Source of the DNA: Superficieibacter electus
Lineage (GTDB): Bacteria; Pseudomonadota; Gammaproteobacteria; Enterobacterales; Enterobacteriaceae
DNA: 64,000 nucleotides
Assembly: GCF_002915575.1 (NCBI RefSeq)
Contig: NZ_PQGD01000007.1
Location: 62,001-126,000, forward strand
Direction of reading: 5' to 3'
The position numbers and the translations under genes are program-made. Below the pieces are notes generated by a model that made no database searches, was not told the origin of the DNA, and was given only the letters and a program-made list of their open reading frames with translations. Shown here one piece after another: positions 1 to 9,040 of the stretch (its first letter is position 1; each line of letters starts with the position of its first letter).

Positions 1-245
1 GGTATTCGAAATGGCATTTGCAGCGTCTTTTTTTGCAATATAAAGGGGAGAGTCTGGGACGCTATATTCGCGAGCGTAAGCTTTTGCTGGCGGCGCGCGA
101 CCTGCGTGATACCGATCAGCGCGTGTATGATATCTGCCTGAAATACGGCTACGAATCCCAGCAAACCTTTACCCGCGTGTTCACCCGCACCTTTAATCAG
201 CCGCCGGGTGCCTACCGTAAAGAAAATCACAGTCGCACGCATTGA
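1..245 (+). CDS. ramA: RamA, AraC/XylS-type global activator (3' part only)
   Basis: The reading frame is open from base 3 and ends with TGA at 245; the 5' part lies outside the window. The visible ~80 residues are the C-terminal half of a small AraC-family regulator: the end of the first helix-turn-helix (YSKWHLQRLF), then the linker GESLGRYIRERK and the second helix-turn-helix with YGYESQQTFTRVF, ending PPGAYRKENHSRTH. From memory this matches the RamA family rather than MarA or SoxS. RamA activates acrAB-tolC and related multidrug-response genes by binding marboxes. In Salmonella ramA also lies close to ybdJ/ybdK and the ent locus, which agrees with the genes that follow. The promoter and ramR lie outside the window. 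Confidence 0.9.
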   Translation, partial: YSKWHLQRLFLQYKGESLGRYIRERKLLLAARDLRDTDQRVYDICLKYGYESQQTFTRVFTRTFNQPPGAYRKENHSRTH

Positions 246-277
246 GGTGTCGGGCCTGTTAATCGGGCTACCTTTTT

Positions 278-371
278 GCCGGGTGGCGCTGCGCTTACCC
301 AGCCTACATGATATTAACTATCAAAAAGTTAAGTTGATAACGTAGGCCCGGCAAGCGAAGCGCCGCCGGGC
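278..371. repeat. Pair of REP elements in opposite orientation (BIME)
   Basis: Two REP-like units lie tail to tail between the convergent ramA and receptor genes. The first (278-307) begins GCCGGGTGGCGCTGCGCTTA. The second (342-371) is its inverted relative with the core GGCCCGGCAAGCGAAGCGCC. Such pairs form stable hairpins and often protect mRNA 3' ends or act as Rho-dependent termination regions. Confidence 0.85.
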
Positions 372-398
372 GTTACCGGCAAGATGCTACGCCTGTTT

Positions 399-2546
399 TT
401 ACCAGGAATAACCGAACGTGGCCGTCATGGTCCGGCCAATACCGTAGAAACAGGCGGTATCGCTGGCACATGAGGCGACATATTTGGTATTCGCCACGTT
501 ATTGACGTTAAACTTAACACTCGCGCCCTTCAGGCTGCTGTTCAGTTCACCGAGTTCATAGCTTACCATCGCATCGTACAGATCCACGGACGGCACTTTA
601 AAAGTGTTCTTCGCATCGCCGTAACTGGTGCCAATGTAACGCATGCCGACACCGGCGGTCAGGCTTTTCAGCGGGCCACCGGGGAAGGTATAGCTGGCAA
701 ACGCGGAGGCCATATGCGTTGGAATACGCGCCGGGGTTTTCCCTTCGGTGCCGGCCACGGTAGTGCTGGCAACCTCAGCATCGGTATAAGTGTAAGAGCC
801 GATCAGATTCACCGTCTCATCCCACAGCGCAGAATGGATCTCCGTCTCCACGCCTTTCGAGCGCACTTCACCGGCATTTTCAAACCAGCCCAGCGAGCTG
901 TTATACGTCGGCACGTTATTCTGACGCAGATCGTAGAGTGCCACGCTCATCAACGTATTTTGTGCTGGCTGATATTTCAGACCCACTTCCGTCTGCTTGC
1001 CGGTAGTTGGCGCGAACGGTGCCACGCCCGGCGCACGGTTGGTTTGCAGGTTCGGCTCAAACGAGGTGCTATAGCTCACATAAGGCGACAGACCGAAATC
1101 AAAGGCGTAAAGCAGGCCGGTACGCCAGGTAAACTTGTCGTCGTTTTGCTGGACTTTGTCCGCCGCGGTGAAATCGGTCGTCCGTACTTCTGACCAGTCG
1201 TAGCGCCCGGAGAGCAGCAGCTCCCAGTTATTCCAGCTCATCTGATCCTGAAGATAAATCCCCATCTGATCGAGGTTTTGCTGTTCGTCAGTCATGGTAC
1301 TAAACGTGCTTTCATCGACGTTCACGCCATAAACCGGATGCGTCCAGTCCAGATCGTACTGGCTACCGGCACCGCGACCGAGGTACTGCTTATCGTGGCT
1401 GGATTTGTAATCAAGCCCGCCGAGCAGGGTATGCTCAAGCATCCCGGTCGCCAGATGAGCTTCAAGCTGGTTATCCAGACCAAACTCGTCGGTCTGGCGC
1501 TCCTCATGCTGCGCCCGGCGCGTTAACAGCGTACTGTTTGCCGCGCTATTGGCGTATACCAGATAGCGGTATTTTTGCTTGATGGTGGCGTAGCGGGCGT
1601 TCTGACGGAAGGTAAAAATGTCATTGAACTGATGTTCAAATTCATAGCCTACCATCGTCTGTTCGCGCCATGACTGGTCGTAATTCGGATCGCTGACGTT
1701 AAAATCCCATGGAATATACTGGCCGTTAGCGCTCACCACCGTGCCGTAGTAGGGCAGGAAGTTACGGTAACCAGCATCGGGATCTTTCTGGTAGCTGGTC
1801 AGCAGCGTGAAGCGGGTCTGATCGTTGGGAAACCAGGTAATCGCCGGGGCAATCGCCATGCGCGTCTCTTTATAATCATCCACCTGATTATGTTGGGTGC
1901 GGGCGATACCATTCAGGCGGTACAATACGCGCCCGTCGTCGCTCAGCGGACCGCCAAAATCAAAGGCACCTTCCGCCAGATCGTGATTACCGGTACGGAA
2001 CTGGACCTCATGAACCGGCTCACTGGTGGGACGCTTACTGGTCATGCTGATAAGTCCCCCAGGATTCACCTGGCCGAATAAAACGGAGGCCGGACCGCGT
2101 ACCAGTTCAACCCGCTCCAGCAGCCATGGATCGACAGTGCCGGTTTGCGATGATGCGGTAGCCCCAAAACTTAATCCGTCGAGGAATTTCGGCACATAGC
2201 TAAAGCCACGCACGAACACTTCATCGTTACGGTTGGATGAACCGCGATACTCGGTAAATGCCCCTGCGCTGTAGCGCAGCGCTTCTGATACCGACGTCAC
2301 GTCCAGCGCGTTCATTTGATCGCGGGTAACGACAGAAACTGATTGCGGCGTCTTTACCAGATCCGCCGACGTTTTAGTCGCCGACAGCGTTTTGGTTGCC
2401 ACCATACCTTTCAGCGGAGCGGTAGGATCTTCGCTGTTCCCCTGCGTGACGACCATGGTTTCTTCGGCAGCCTGTGCCTGAACACTGGCGGCTGCGGTGG
2501 CTATACTCATTAACCAGAAGTGCATTATCTTATTATTTTTAAACAT
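399..2546 (-). CDS. TonB-dependent ferrisiderophore receptor, FhuA/FoxA-like
   Basis: 715 residues, typical of siderophore receptors. There is an N-terminal signal peptide (about residues 1-27, ending VQAQA), a TonB box EETMVVT just after it, a plug domain with PQSVSVVTRDQM and VELVRGPASVLFGQVNPGG, and a 22-strand barrel ending in the aromatic residue W. A C-terminal pair of cysteines (ASCASDTACFYG) resembles the loop found in FhuA and FoxA. I infer a hydroxamate ferrisiderophore (ferrichrome, ferrioxamine or relative) as ligand, but the exact one cannot be read from the sequence. The gene is divergent from an exported Fes-like esterase, with a Fur-like box between them. The chosen ATG has only a weak ribosome site; Met8 is an alternative start. 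Confidence 0.85.
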   Translation of the reverse strand: MFKNNKIMHFWLMSIATAAASVQAQAAEETMVVTQGNSEDPTAPLKGMVATKTLSATKTSADLVKTPQSVSVVTRDQMNALDVTSVSEALRYSAGAFTEYRGSSNRNDEVFVRGFSYVPKFLDGLSFGATASSQTGTVDPWLLERVELVRGPASVLFGQVNPGGLISMTSKRPTSEPVHEVQFRTGNHDLAEGAFDFGGPLSDDGRVLYRLNGIARTQHNQVDDYKETRMAIAPAITWFPNDQTRFTLLTSYQKDPDAGYRNFLPYYGTVVSANGQYIPWDFNVSDPNYDQSWREQTMVGYEFEHQFNDIFTFRQNARYATIKQKYRYLVYANSAANSTLLTRRAQHEERQTDEFGLDNQLEAHLATGMLEHTLLGGLDYKSSHDKQYLGRGAGSQYDLDWTHPVYGVNVDESTFSTMTDEQQNLDQMGIYLQDQMSWNNWELLLSGRYDWSEVRTTDFTAADKVQQNDDKFTWRTGLLYAFDFGLSPYVSYSTSFEPNLQTNRAPGVAPFAPTTGKQTEVGLKYQPAQNTLMSVALYDLRQNNVPTYNSSLGWFENAGEVRSKGVETEIHSALWDETVNLIGSYTYTDAEVASTTVAGTEGKTPARIPTHMASAFASYTFPGGPLKSLTAGVGMRYIGTSYGDAKNTFKVPSVDLYDAMVSYELGELNSSLKGASVKFNVNNVANTKYVASCASDTACFYGIGRTMTATFGYSW

Positions 2547-2628
2547 ATTTTAAATAAAACCCCGTGAACGATGCCATTGAAAATCCCCTGTTCTTGGAGG
2601 GAATAGCGGGAGAGGAAAACGTAAACGG

Positions 2629-2667
2629 CGCTAATGATATTGCAAATTGTTATCATTTGCATTAGCG
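2629..2667. promoter_or_regulatory. Fur-like operator between divergent receptor and esterase
   Basis: A perfect 8-bp inverted repeat CGCTAATG (2629-2636) / CATTAGCG (2660-2667) encloses a second inverted repeat GCAAAT / ATTTGC and the Fur-like core TTGTTATCATTTGC. The position between two divergent iron genes supports Fur control of both. Confidence 0.65.
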
Positions 2668-2699
2668 TTGTAACAAATTTCACGGGGAAGATGGCTGTC

Positions 2700-4355
2700 A
2701 TGAAAATGGCGTGGAGTGGTGTGTTAATTGGGCTAAGCGCGACGCCTGCGCTGGCCGCCAGCTGTGACGCAATGTCGGTGCAGGGCGAGCAGCAGGGGAA
2801 ATTTGATGCCAGCGGCGAAGTGTGTTTTGTGCTCCCCGCGCTGGGTGAAAATTATGTCTCCGCAACGCTACGTGGTGTCACCGATGCACGCCTGCTCGAT
2901 CAACAAAACCGCCGTTTGCGCACGCTGGTGGAGGGGGAACCTGCCGACAGCGAGCAGTCGCTGCTGTTTTCGCTTCCGTTTAATCAGCCTTCTTCACTGG
3001 TATTGCATGGCGAGGAGGGTACCCGCTGGCGCTTTAGCTGGCGGATCAAAGAAACCGCGTCTCTCGCCAGAACCCAGGTGCTCGATCCGGTAAGCCCGCT
3101 GTTACAACAATTAGCCCGCGAGCTTCAGGCAGGCGGCAGCACTGAGGCATTCTGGCAGGCGCGACGTCAGGAAGGAACCCCGCTGGTGGAGCCGGTGGAT
3201 GCGACGCATAAGCGCGTAACCTTTTTGTGGCGCGGCGCGCGCAATAACGTGTTTATTCTCGGATCGCCTGCAGGCGATCACGATCCGCTGTTTCGTCTTG
3301 GTGACTCCGACATCTGGTTTCGCAGCTATGTCGTACCGGCCGATACGCTGATGCAGTACAAGCTGGCCCCCGACGTGCCAGTGGTCCAGGGCACGGCGCG
3401 CGATCAGCGACGGGCAATCCTGGTCAGCGCCCAGGCCGATCCGCTTAATCCGGCTACCTTGAGCACCGATCGCACCGACCGCTGGAATCGCTATTCGCTG
3501 CTGGCACTGACATCCGCCCGCTACTGCACCCCTCAGCGTATGACGCAGCCAGTGACGCATGGCACGCTGACGCGACAATCTCTTTACAGTCACCTACTCA
3601 ATAACCAGCGCGATATTATTATCTACCGTCCCCGCGTGGCGCAGCCTGCGCGCTGGACGCTGATATTGTTTGACGGGCAGGTGTACCAGGATGAGTATCG
3701 CTTCGCCAGCGTGATGGACGATTTGATCGCCCGCCACGTCGTACCGCCGTTCAACATTGTCTTTATCGACAGCCTCGATCACGTCCGGCGCGGAAAAGAA
3801 TTGCCGCCGAATCCGGCATTCGCTGATTTTATGGCGCATGAACTGGTGCCGTGGCTGCGTCAAAACGGCTTGCCGGTGCAGCGCCAGAAAACGGTGCTGG
3901 CAGGCTCCAGCTACGGTGGGCTGGCCTCATCGTGGGTAGCGCTGCGCTATCCACGCATTTTTGGCAACGTGTTGAGTTTATCAGGCTCTTACTGGTGGGC
4001 ACCGCAGGGCGAAGCGCCGGGCTGGCTGACGCGACAGTATCAACAGTCGCCGCAGTATCCGATCCGCTTCTGGCTCCAGGCCGGACGCTTTGAAAGTCAG
4101 GGGCCGGACGGCGGGATCTATCGTAATACTGAAGCGTTTGCTCAGGTGCTGCGTGATAAAGGCTACCGCGCCAGTTTCCACCCGTGGTCCAGCGGCCATG
4201 ACTATGCCGCCTGGTGTGAAGCGCTGGTGGCGGGGATGCGTGACTTTACCGGCTTAACCCGCCAGCGAAAACCAGCGACGCCAGATAAAGCGAATAATCA
4301 GATACTCGATAACACCCAGCGCCAGAAACCACAGGCAGAACAGCAGGGTATATAG
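2700..4355 (+). CDS. Exported enterochelin-esterase-like hydrolase
   Basis: About 551 residues from the ATG at 2700, which has GGGAAG nine bases upstream; the ATG at 2691 is too close to that site. A signal peptide MKMAWSGVLIGLSATPALA indicates periplasmic location, unlike cytoplasmic Fes. The middle part resembles the enterochelin-esterase N-terminal domain (FLWRGARNNVFILGSPAGD, about residues 177-195). The C-terminal part is an esterase D-type alpha/beta hydrolase with the nucleophile Ser in AGSSYGG (about residue 404), LSGSYWW shared with Fes, and a probable catalytic His in SSGHDY. It likely hydrolyses a ferrisiderophore ester in the periplasm, as IroE does for salmochelin, working with the divergent receptor. 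The last ~34 residues run antisense through the end of ybdJ and lie beyond the normal domain end. Confidence 0.75.
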   Translation: MKMAWSGVLIGLSATPALAASCDAMSVQGEQQGKFDASGEVCFVLPALGENYVSATLRGVTDARLLDQQNRRLRTLVEGEPADSEQSLLFSLPFNQPSSLVLHGEEGTRWRFSWRIKETASLARTQVLDPVSPLLQQLARELQAGGSTEAFWQARRQEGTPLVEPVDATHKRVTFLWRGARNNVFILGSPAGDHDPLFRLGDSDIWFRSYVVPADTLMQYKLAPDVPVVQGTARDQRRAILVSAQADPLNPATLSTDRTDRWNRYSLLALTSARYCTPQRMTQPVTHGTLTRQSLYSHLLNNQRDIIIYRPRVAQPARWTLILFDGQVYQDEYRFASVMDDLIARHVVPPFNIVFIDSLDHVRRGKELPPNPAFADFMAHELVPWLRQNGLPVQRQKTVLAGSSYGGLASSWVALRYPRIFGNVLSLSGSYWWAPQGEAPGWLTRQYQQSPQYPIRFWLQAGRFESQGPDGGIYRNTEAFAQVLRDKGYRASFHPWSSGHDYAAWCEALVAGMRDFTGLTRQRKPATPDKANNQILDNTQRQKPQAEQQGI

Positions 4356-4502
4356 CTGGCCGAGATCCATCAGATGAAACACGGCGACCAGTTTCTGCGC
4401 CAGCACCAGTCCAAGCGAAGGGGCCGGGAGCAGCAGACAGGAAAGAAACGCCAGCAGTAAAATGCTGCCAGCGATGGTCAGGGATTCAAGCGGGTGTTTC
4501 AT
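4254..4502 (-). CDS. ybdJ: YbdJ, small inner-membrane protein
   Basis: 82 residues, nearly colinear with E. coli YbdJ: starts MKHPLESLT, then two hydrophobic segments (about residues 8-35 and 48-72), ending RFIWRRWFSLAG. Function is unknown (DUF1158 family). It precedes ybdK in the reverse direction, with which it forms a conserved backbone pair near the ent locus. Its last 33 codons overlap the 3' end of the convergent esterase gene. Confidence 0.9.
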   Translation of the reverse strand: MKHPLESLTIAGSILLLAFLSCLLLPAPSLGLVLAQKLVAVFHLMDLGQLYTLLFCLWFLALGVIEYLIIRFIWRRWFSLAG

Positions 4503-4563
4503 GTACCGTTAATCTTCTGTTAAAAATCGTATGGCGCATTGTAAAGCCTGGCAAGAAGGGCGG

Positions 4564-5682
4564 CTAGCCTGCCGCCCAGATTTCGACGTGCTTTTGCACC
4601 AGTCCGATAAGCGATCCGCCGTCGGCGATAAACTCCCGCATGTTCTGCGCCTCACTTTTACCCGCTTTAAGCATCATGCCGATATCGTCGAGTGCGCTGC
4701 CTGCGCCGAGTTTATCAGCATAAGGCGTCAGCCGCTCAAGCAACCGCGTGAGATCATCAGCAATGGTACACTGTTCACCGGTGTGGACGTCCGTCAGCAC
4801 GCCTTTCAGTCCGTAACGGCAGGCCTGAAAGCGGTTAAATTTATATAATAAATAGTCCCGCTCCTGATGTTTAAACGGCCGCTCCGTCAACAGCCAGCAG
4901 GCAAGCGCCTGGATAAATCCTGCCGTATTCACCGCGTGCGTTAACGTCAGCGGGGTATCCATTACCCGGACTTCCACCGTGCCGAAACCCGGACTCGGGC
5001 GAATATCCCAGTGCAAATCTTTAATGCTGTCGATCATACTGGTATAGCTCAGGCGGCGGAACAGCCCTTCGAACGCCTGCCAGTTGCTCACCCACGGCAT
5101 CGGGCCGTTATCCGGAAAGGAAGAGAAAATATTCAGCCGCGAGCAGGCAAACTTACTGTCCGACCCCTGAAGGTACGGTGAGGCGGCATTCAGGGCGATG
5201 ACGTGCGGCACAAAACGCGACAAGCCATGCACAAGATAAATTGCATCATCCCCACTCTGACAGCCGACGTGAACATGCTGACCAAACACCGTCGCCTGCT
5301 GGGTTAAATAGCCGTAGTACTCCAGTGTCTGCGCATAGCGCTCGCTCTTGCTGACCTCCTGACGCTGCCACGTCTGGAACGGGTGTGTTCCACCGCCGCA
5401 AATTTGCAGGTGATGCTTTTCGCCAGCACGCAGGATGACCTGCTGCATAGCCGAAAACTCCGCCGCCGCCTGATGAATGTCGCGGCACACCCCGGTCGCA
5501 ATCTCCAGCATACTTTCCGTAATATCGTGCTTCACTTCGCCAGCGTTGACATCGGCGTTGACCGCCTCAATCAGCGTGGAAGAATCCTGGCTGAGATCGT
5601 AGCCCGGCGGGTTCACCACCTGTAGCTCCAGTTCAATGCCAAGCGTAAAGGGATCGGAGGTGTGGAAATCGGGTAAGGGCAT
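4564..5682 (-). CDS. ybdK: YbdK, glutamate-cysteine ligase-like carboxylate-amine ligase
   Basis: 372 residues from the ATG at 5682, which has GAGGT just upstream and gives the same N-terminus (MPLPDF) as E. coli YbdK; the longer frame to 5709 is unlikely. Family features are visible: [11 protein letters not shown] at the start, [24 protein letters not shown] and [21 protein letters not shown], the ATP/metal-binding core of the GCS2 family. The enzyme has weak gamma-glutamyl ligase activity in E. coli, and its physiological substrate is not settled. No sign of truncation. Confidence 0.93.
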   Translation of the reverse strand: MPLPDFHTSDPFTLGIELELQVVNPPGYDLSQDSSTLIEAVNADVNAGEVKHDITESMLEIATGVCRDIHQAAAEFSAMQQVILRAGEKHHLQICGGGTHPFQTWQRQEVSKSERYAQTLEYYGYLTQQATVFGQHVHVGCQSGDDAIYLVHGLSRFVPHVIALNAASPYLQGSDSKFACSRLNIFSSFPDNGPMPWVSNWQAFEGLFRRLSYTSMIDSIKDLHWDIRPSPGFGTVEVRVMDTPLTLTHAVNTAGFIQALACWLLTERPFKHQERDYLLYKFNRFQACRYGLKGVLTDVHTGEQCTIADDLTRLLERLTPYADKLGAGSALDDIGMMLKAGKSEAQNMREFIADGGSLIGLVQKHVEIWAAG

Positions 5683-6140
5683 AAAAGACCTCATAAAGTT
5701 GTGTTTCACAAAGTATAGAAGGGAGAGGCTTGTTCGTCGTGCGGGGCGCGGGGTCAGGGTAATAAGTACGATTCCGGAAAGACTATGATTTCAAAAGAAG
5801 AAACTGCGGTACGTCATATTTAGCTGCCGGGCGCATGGATAAAATCGACCAGGGCAGATGGCAGACGATCAGGGCGGGGCGGTAGCATGTGCACCACCGT
5901 TGGGCCATTTTATAAGTTTATTGTTGAGGCCCGGATGTGAGTTAATAATTCAATAAGATATCAATTACACGGAAGATCATATAACCTAATCCTTACGTTT
6001 TTTAAGTTTAGTTAGAAATATCAGATGCATACATAAAAACATAGTCTAATTGATTGAACAAAGTTGGACCTCTGTCGAAAACATGATTTTGTAGAAGTTC
6101 ATATTTAATAAAACTTTATTTAATGAATAAGGGTAATGCA
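5683..6140. other. Gene-free junction between backbone and AT-rich island
   Basis: No convincing gene. Composition changes within it: the ybdK-proximal half is GC-balanced like the backbone, while from about 5940 it is strongly AT-rich like the following small genes. A short reverse-strand frame (about 5820-5887) could encode a worn-out protein tail, but it is too short to name. Confidence 0.5.
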
Positions 6141-6509
6141 ATGAATAATAAATTATTAATTGAAGTTGATGAGGCAATGTCTGCCCCGAAATTTTTTGAC
6201 TTCCTTAAATCACTGAATGTCGATAATGCTTTAGATTCAAGGGATCAACCTGACTTTGATGAACGCTGGATGAACGAGTTTAATGCACTTGAAATTATAA
6301 GATTAAAAAATAGTGATGCTGTTTTTATTGATTTGCTGAGAGAAAAAGCATTTAAGTTATCGTTTAAAGTTATCAATAACTCGGAAATATCTTCATGCAT
6401 ATCTGATGACGTTGACCTGATCGCTAAAAGCTTAGCTTCTGGCAATAATGAGAGTTGGGCGTTAAATTATTTATGGATATCATATAAAAATGGCATTTTT
6501 CCTGATTAA
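6141..6509 (+). CDS. Unknown small acidic protein, possible immunity protein
   Basis: 122 residues from the ATG at 6141, preceded by AAGGG; an ATG at 6123 in the same frame is possible. I do not recognise the family. The product is soluble, acidic and without signal peptide or membrane segment, with motifs such as FDFLKSLNV and GNNESWALNYLWISYKNGIF. Codon use is AT-rich, unlike ybdK next to it. Size, acidity and neighbours are typical of orphan immunity proteins of contact-dependent or type VI toxins, but that function is inferred only from context. Confidence 0.6.
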   Translation: MNNKLLIEVDEAMSAPKFFDFLKSLNVDNALDSRDQPDFDERWMNEFNALEIIRLKNSDAVFIDLLREKAFKLSFKVINNSEISSCISDDVDLIAKSLASGNNESWALNYLWISYKNGIFPD

Positions 6510-6929
6510 CTAATGGTTAATTTGGTATGCGAGTATAAAAAATTTCTGGATGTTGTTGTTCCGACAATGTTATATTAAAGTTTATTTTAGTTATTTGAGA
6601 GCAAGATAAGTTTTTTGCCATTATAATTTTTTATGTTAATAGGTATTATATTTATAGATAAGATGGATGCCTTTGTAAGCATTGTTTTTGTTCCCTGAGT
6701 TTACGATTAGTATTTGTTCCTTGAATCATTTTTTAATATTTTAATTATTTTTTTTTTTGGCGCTTTTATAATACGGACTGATGAATGAACTGAGCACCTT
6801 TGTAAGGTTATGGGATTACGGATTTTTGGTAAAGATTAAGATGGGATTACAATGACTGATTTTTTCTTTTCAGTAAGAAAAAATATACTGTAAATAAATG
6901 TATCATTAAAAAATGACCGGGCATTAAAT
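6510..6929. other. AT-rich non-coding stretch
   Basis: Very AT-rich with homopolymer T runs (for example about 6748-6758). Two short frames share the phrase 'CCTTTGTAAG' (near 6671 and 6799), perhaps relics of small genes. No recognisable gene or RNA. Confidence 0.4.
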
Positions 6930-7445
6930 ATGAGATATTTGATAGCACTTTTATTCATTTTTTGCCTGAACGCTCAGGCCGAAACAGAGCGTTGTTCGCA
7001 GAAGGATTTTGATAAAGCGGATGTCGCTATGGATTATCTGACATCATGGAGAGCGGTTGCCGATTTTTTCTCGCGATATCATGGCTGTGACGAGGGGTAC
7101 ATTATGGAGGGAACCTCTGAGGCGGTCATTCGGCTGCTGGTGGATAAATGGGAACGGCTGGATGAGTTGTCTGTTCTGGTGAAAAACAGACCTGCATTGT
7201 TGAATGAGGTGACCGCCCATATTAATGAAACGTTAAATGAAGACGATGTTGAAAAGGTACTTCACTATACCCAGTCAAACTGTTTTATTAAAAATAAGTC
7301 ATTGTGTAAAACGCTGGAGGAGGCTGCATCGCTCACGTTGAAGTGGATGAAAACGCCCTATGAGGACCCGGGAGAGCAGCAACCTCCCGTACAAAAAACA
7401 CCTGAAATCAGGAACTATCAGGCGATATTGTCACAGCATATCTGA
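6930..7445 (+). CDS. Unknown exported small protein
   Basis: 171 residues with a clear signal peptide (MRYLIALLFIFCLNAQA, cleavage before ET). The mature part has four cysteines (ERCSQ, YHGCDEG, NCFIK, LCKTL) that could form two disulfides, consistent with a periplasmic location. It is otherwise helical and charged, with a proline-rich tail (GEQQPPVQKTPE). Family not recognised. A second partial copy of its 3' end lies downstream at 8174-8363, showing that this gene was once duplicated. It may be a periplasmic immunity or adaptor protein, but this is only a guess from context. Confidence 0.65.
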   Translation: MRYLIALLFIFCLNAQAETERCSQKDFDKADVAMDYLTSWRAVADFFSRYHGCDEGYIMEGTSEAVIRLLVDKWERLDELSVLVKNRPALLNEVTAHINETLNEDDVEKVLHYTQSNCFIKNKSLCKTLEEAASLTLKWMKTPYEDPGEQQPPVQKTPEIRNYQAILSQHI

Positions 7446-7583
7446 CAAGCGTCATGTTTGACGTTAATGAAAACGGATATACCTGACAGCATGGCTAAAG
7501 CGTGTTTTCAGCCTGCGCAGCGCCTGATTTTTGGAGAGAGAAAAAGAGCTATTTAACAGAATTTAATTCATGTTTTTTCCTGC
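7353..7583 (+). repeat. Direct repeat, copy 1 (3' end of exported-protein gene and downstream)
   Basis: Runs from ACGCCCTATGAGGACC through the stop codon to ATTTAATTCATGTTTTTTCC. It matches 8174-8363 at high identity, except for about 40 extra bases after ATCTGAC that end in ACCTGAC, so copy 2 looks like a deletion between short CTGAC repeats. Confidence 0.9.
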
Positions 7584-7624
7584 CATAATGTTAAACAGCA
7601 AGCGTCATTAACAGGTGAAAGGTT

Positions 7625-8164
7625 ATGGCAACCATACGAATAGAAGATATAATTAGAAAACTTGATAATTTTGAATGCCCATATCTATGGGTAAATATTA
7701 ATAATATCATCGGGATAGATAAACAAGCTGAAAAAGATAAAAACCGCAAAAATTGGTATGCAGAGAAAGAGTTATTCGATATGACATTTTCGAATGGTGA
7801 TTATCTCACTGAGTATTATAGTGAGTGCTTAAAAGAACCAGGTTTGATAATATCACTTAAGCAATTTCTTGATGTAATTTATTTCATGATCGTTGAGTTG
7901 GGATGCCATGCCCCGGCAACTTTTTTAATCGATATAAATGGTGTTGTGATAAATAGGGGAAATGCTTCGAAAGTGTTAAATAAATTATGGGGATGGTACT
8001 TATCCCAACGGAATGATTTTGTGGCTGATATTTTGAGGGATTATATACTTGAACTATTTCAGATAGGTTCTTTATGGGGTATGAATGGGCGGGGGCGGTT
8101 TTTTAATTGTCTTTCCAAAGAGGAAAATGACAAATTGAATAAATTATATACTCGTAATCATTGA
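7625..8164 (+). CDS. Unknown protein, possible immunity protein
   Basis: 179 residues, start ATG with AGGTGAAAGG upstream. Cytoplasmic, rich in Asn, Ile and Lys, with no signal peptide. Motifs seen are FECPYLWVNINNIIGID and LNKLWGWYLSQRNDFV; no family recognised. It sits between the two copies of the 7353/8174 repeat, as if inserted or carried along with the duplication. Low GC content suggests horizontal origin. A toxin-immunity role is an inference from its setting. Confidence 0.6.
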   Translation: MATIRIEDIIRKLDNFECPYLWVNINNIIGIDKQAEKDKNRKNWYAEKELFDMTFSNGDYLTEYYSECLKEPGLIISLKQFLDVIYFMIVELGCHAPATFLIDINGVVINRGNASKVLNKLWGWYLSQRNDFVADILRDYILELFQIGSLWGMNGRGRFFNCLSKEENDKLNKLYTRNH

Positions 8165-8173
8165 AGGGGCCTG

Positions 8174-8363
8174 ACGCCCTATGAAGACCTGGGAGAGCAG
8201 CAACCTCCCGTACAAAAAACATCTGAAATCAGGAACTATCAGGCGATATTGTCACAGCATATCTGACAGCATGGCTAAAGAGTGCTTGCAGCCTGCGCAA
8301 CACCTGATTTTTGGAGAGAGAAAGAGCGATTTAATAGAAATTTAATTCATGTTTTTTGCCTGC
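8174..8363 (+). repeat. Direct repeat, copy 2: remnant of a second exported-protein gene
   Basis: Begins ACGCCCTATGAAGACC and keeps the last ~29 codons of the 6930-7445 gene, including the stop codon, and downstream sequence. The 5' part of that gene copy is absent, so it is a decayed duplicate. Confidence 0.9.
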
Positions 8364-8446
8364 TGAAGTGCGAAAATGGCGGCGTGGATACCAAACTCAG
8401 TCCTGAGAAAATGCCTTTTTAGTGAGCAGATTATGCAGGCGCTAAG

Positions 8447-8896
8447 ATGAATTTTGAAAAGCTAAATAAACTAAATTTTGAAGCAAAAAATAATGAAAAT
8501 CATCATGTCTGTTGGGATGTTGACCATACACCAACCGCCCCACGCCTGTGTTATACAAATATTTCTGAAAAGGAAATCTCCATCCTTGATCCCCTTCTTG
8601 AGCGGGCAGTATACCAAACTGTCCTTGATTATCTGAATGAGGAGGCGTTGTGTAACGCTGATCCAGATATGTTTCCCTGTCGCAGTCGCCTGACGGGTAA
8701 TTATTACATTGCAGAAAAATGCTGTGTGAAACAAGAAAATCGGTTTCATGGCTCCGTATTAACCCATTTCACCGAGTTGTTCACTGGTGGTGTGATCGTT
8801 GCTCCCATTGAGCAAGATTACCTGGCACTTGAAATTTATTTTTCGTTCCAGAATGGTGAGGTTGAGATAACAGGAATTGATTCAGCTTCTATCTAA
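8447..8896 (+). CDS. Unknown small protein
   Basis: 149 residues, cytoplasmic by appearance. The sequence is acidic with several cysteines (HVCWDVD, PRLCYTN, ALCNAD, FPCRS, EKCCV), ending LEIYFSFQNGEVEITGIDSASI. No family recognised. The ribosome site is weak. It follows the repeat remnant and belongs to the same AT-rich run of single small genes on one strand, without any recognisable toxin gene. Immunity-like by context only. Confidence 0.55.
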   Translation: MNFEKLNKLNFEAKNNENHHVCWDVDHTPTAPRLCYTNISEKEISILDPLLERAVYQTVLDYLNEEALCNADPDMFPCRSRLTGNYYIAEKCCVKQENRFHGSVLTHFTELFTGGVIVAPIEQDYLALEIYFSFQNGEVEITGIDSASI

Positions 8897-9040
8897 ATTG
8901 TTTGCTGAAGACCACTACAGCGTTCACTGCTTAATTAAGATTGTTGCATTATATCAAAAATCTGCATGTGCTCTACATTTGAATGTAACTCAAACATAAT
9001 ATTGAAGCTATCTAACATTATGAATGCATTAAACAATTAA

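Noticed and set aside
5820-5890. Possible LysR-type regulator tail on the - strand
   Set aside because: About 23 codons (ending LVDFIHAPGS) bounded by a stop; too short to assign.
6748-6758. Run of about eleven T as a terminator
   Set aside because: No GC-rich stem precedes it; the region is simply AT-rich.
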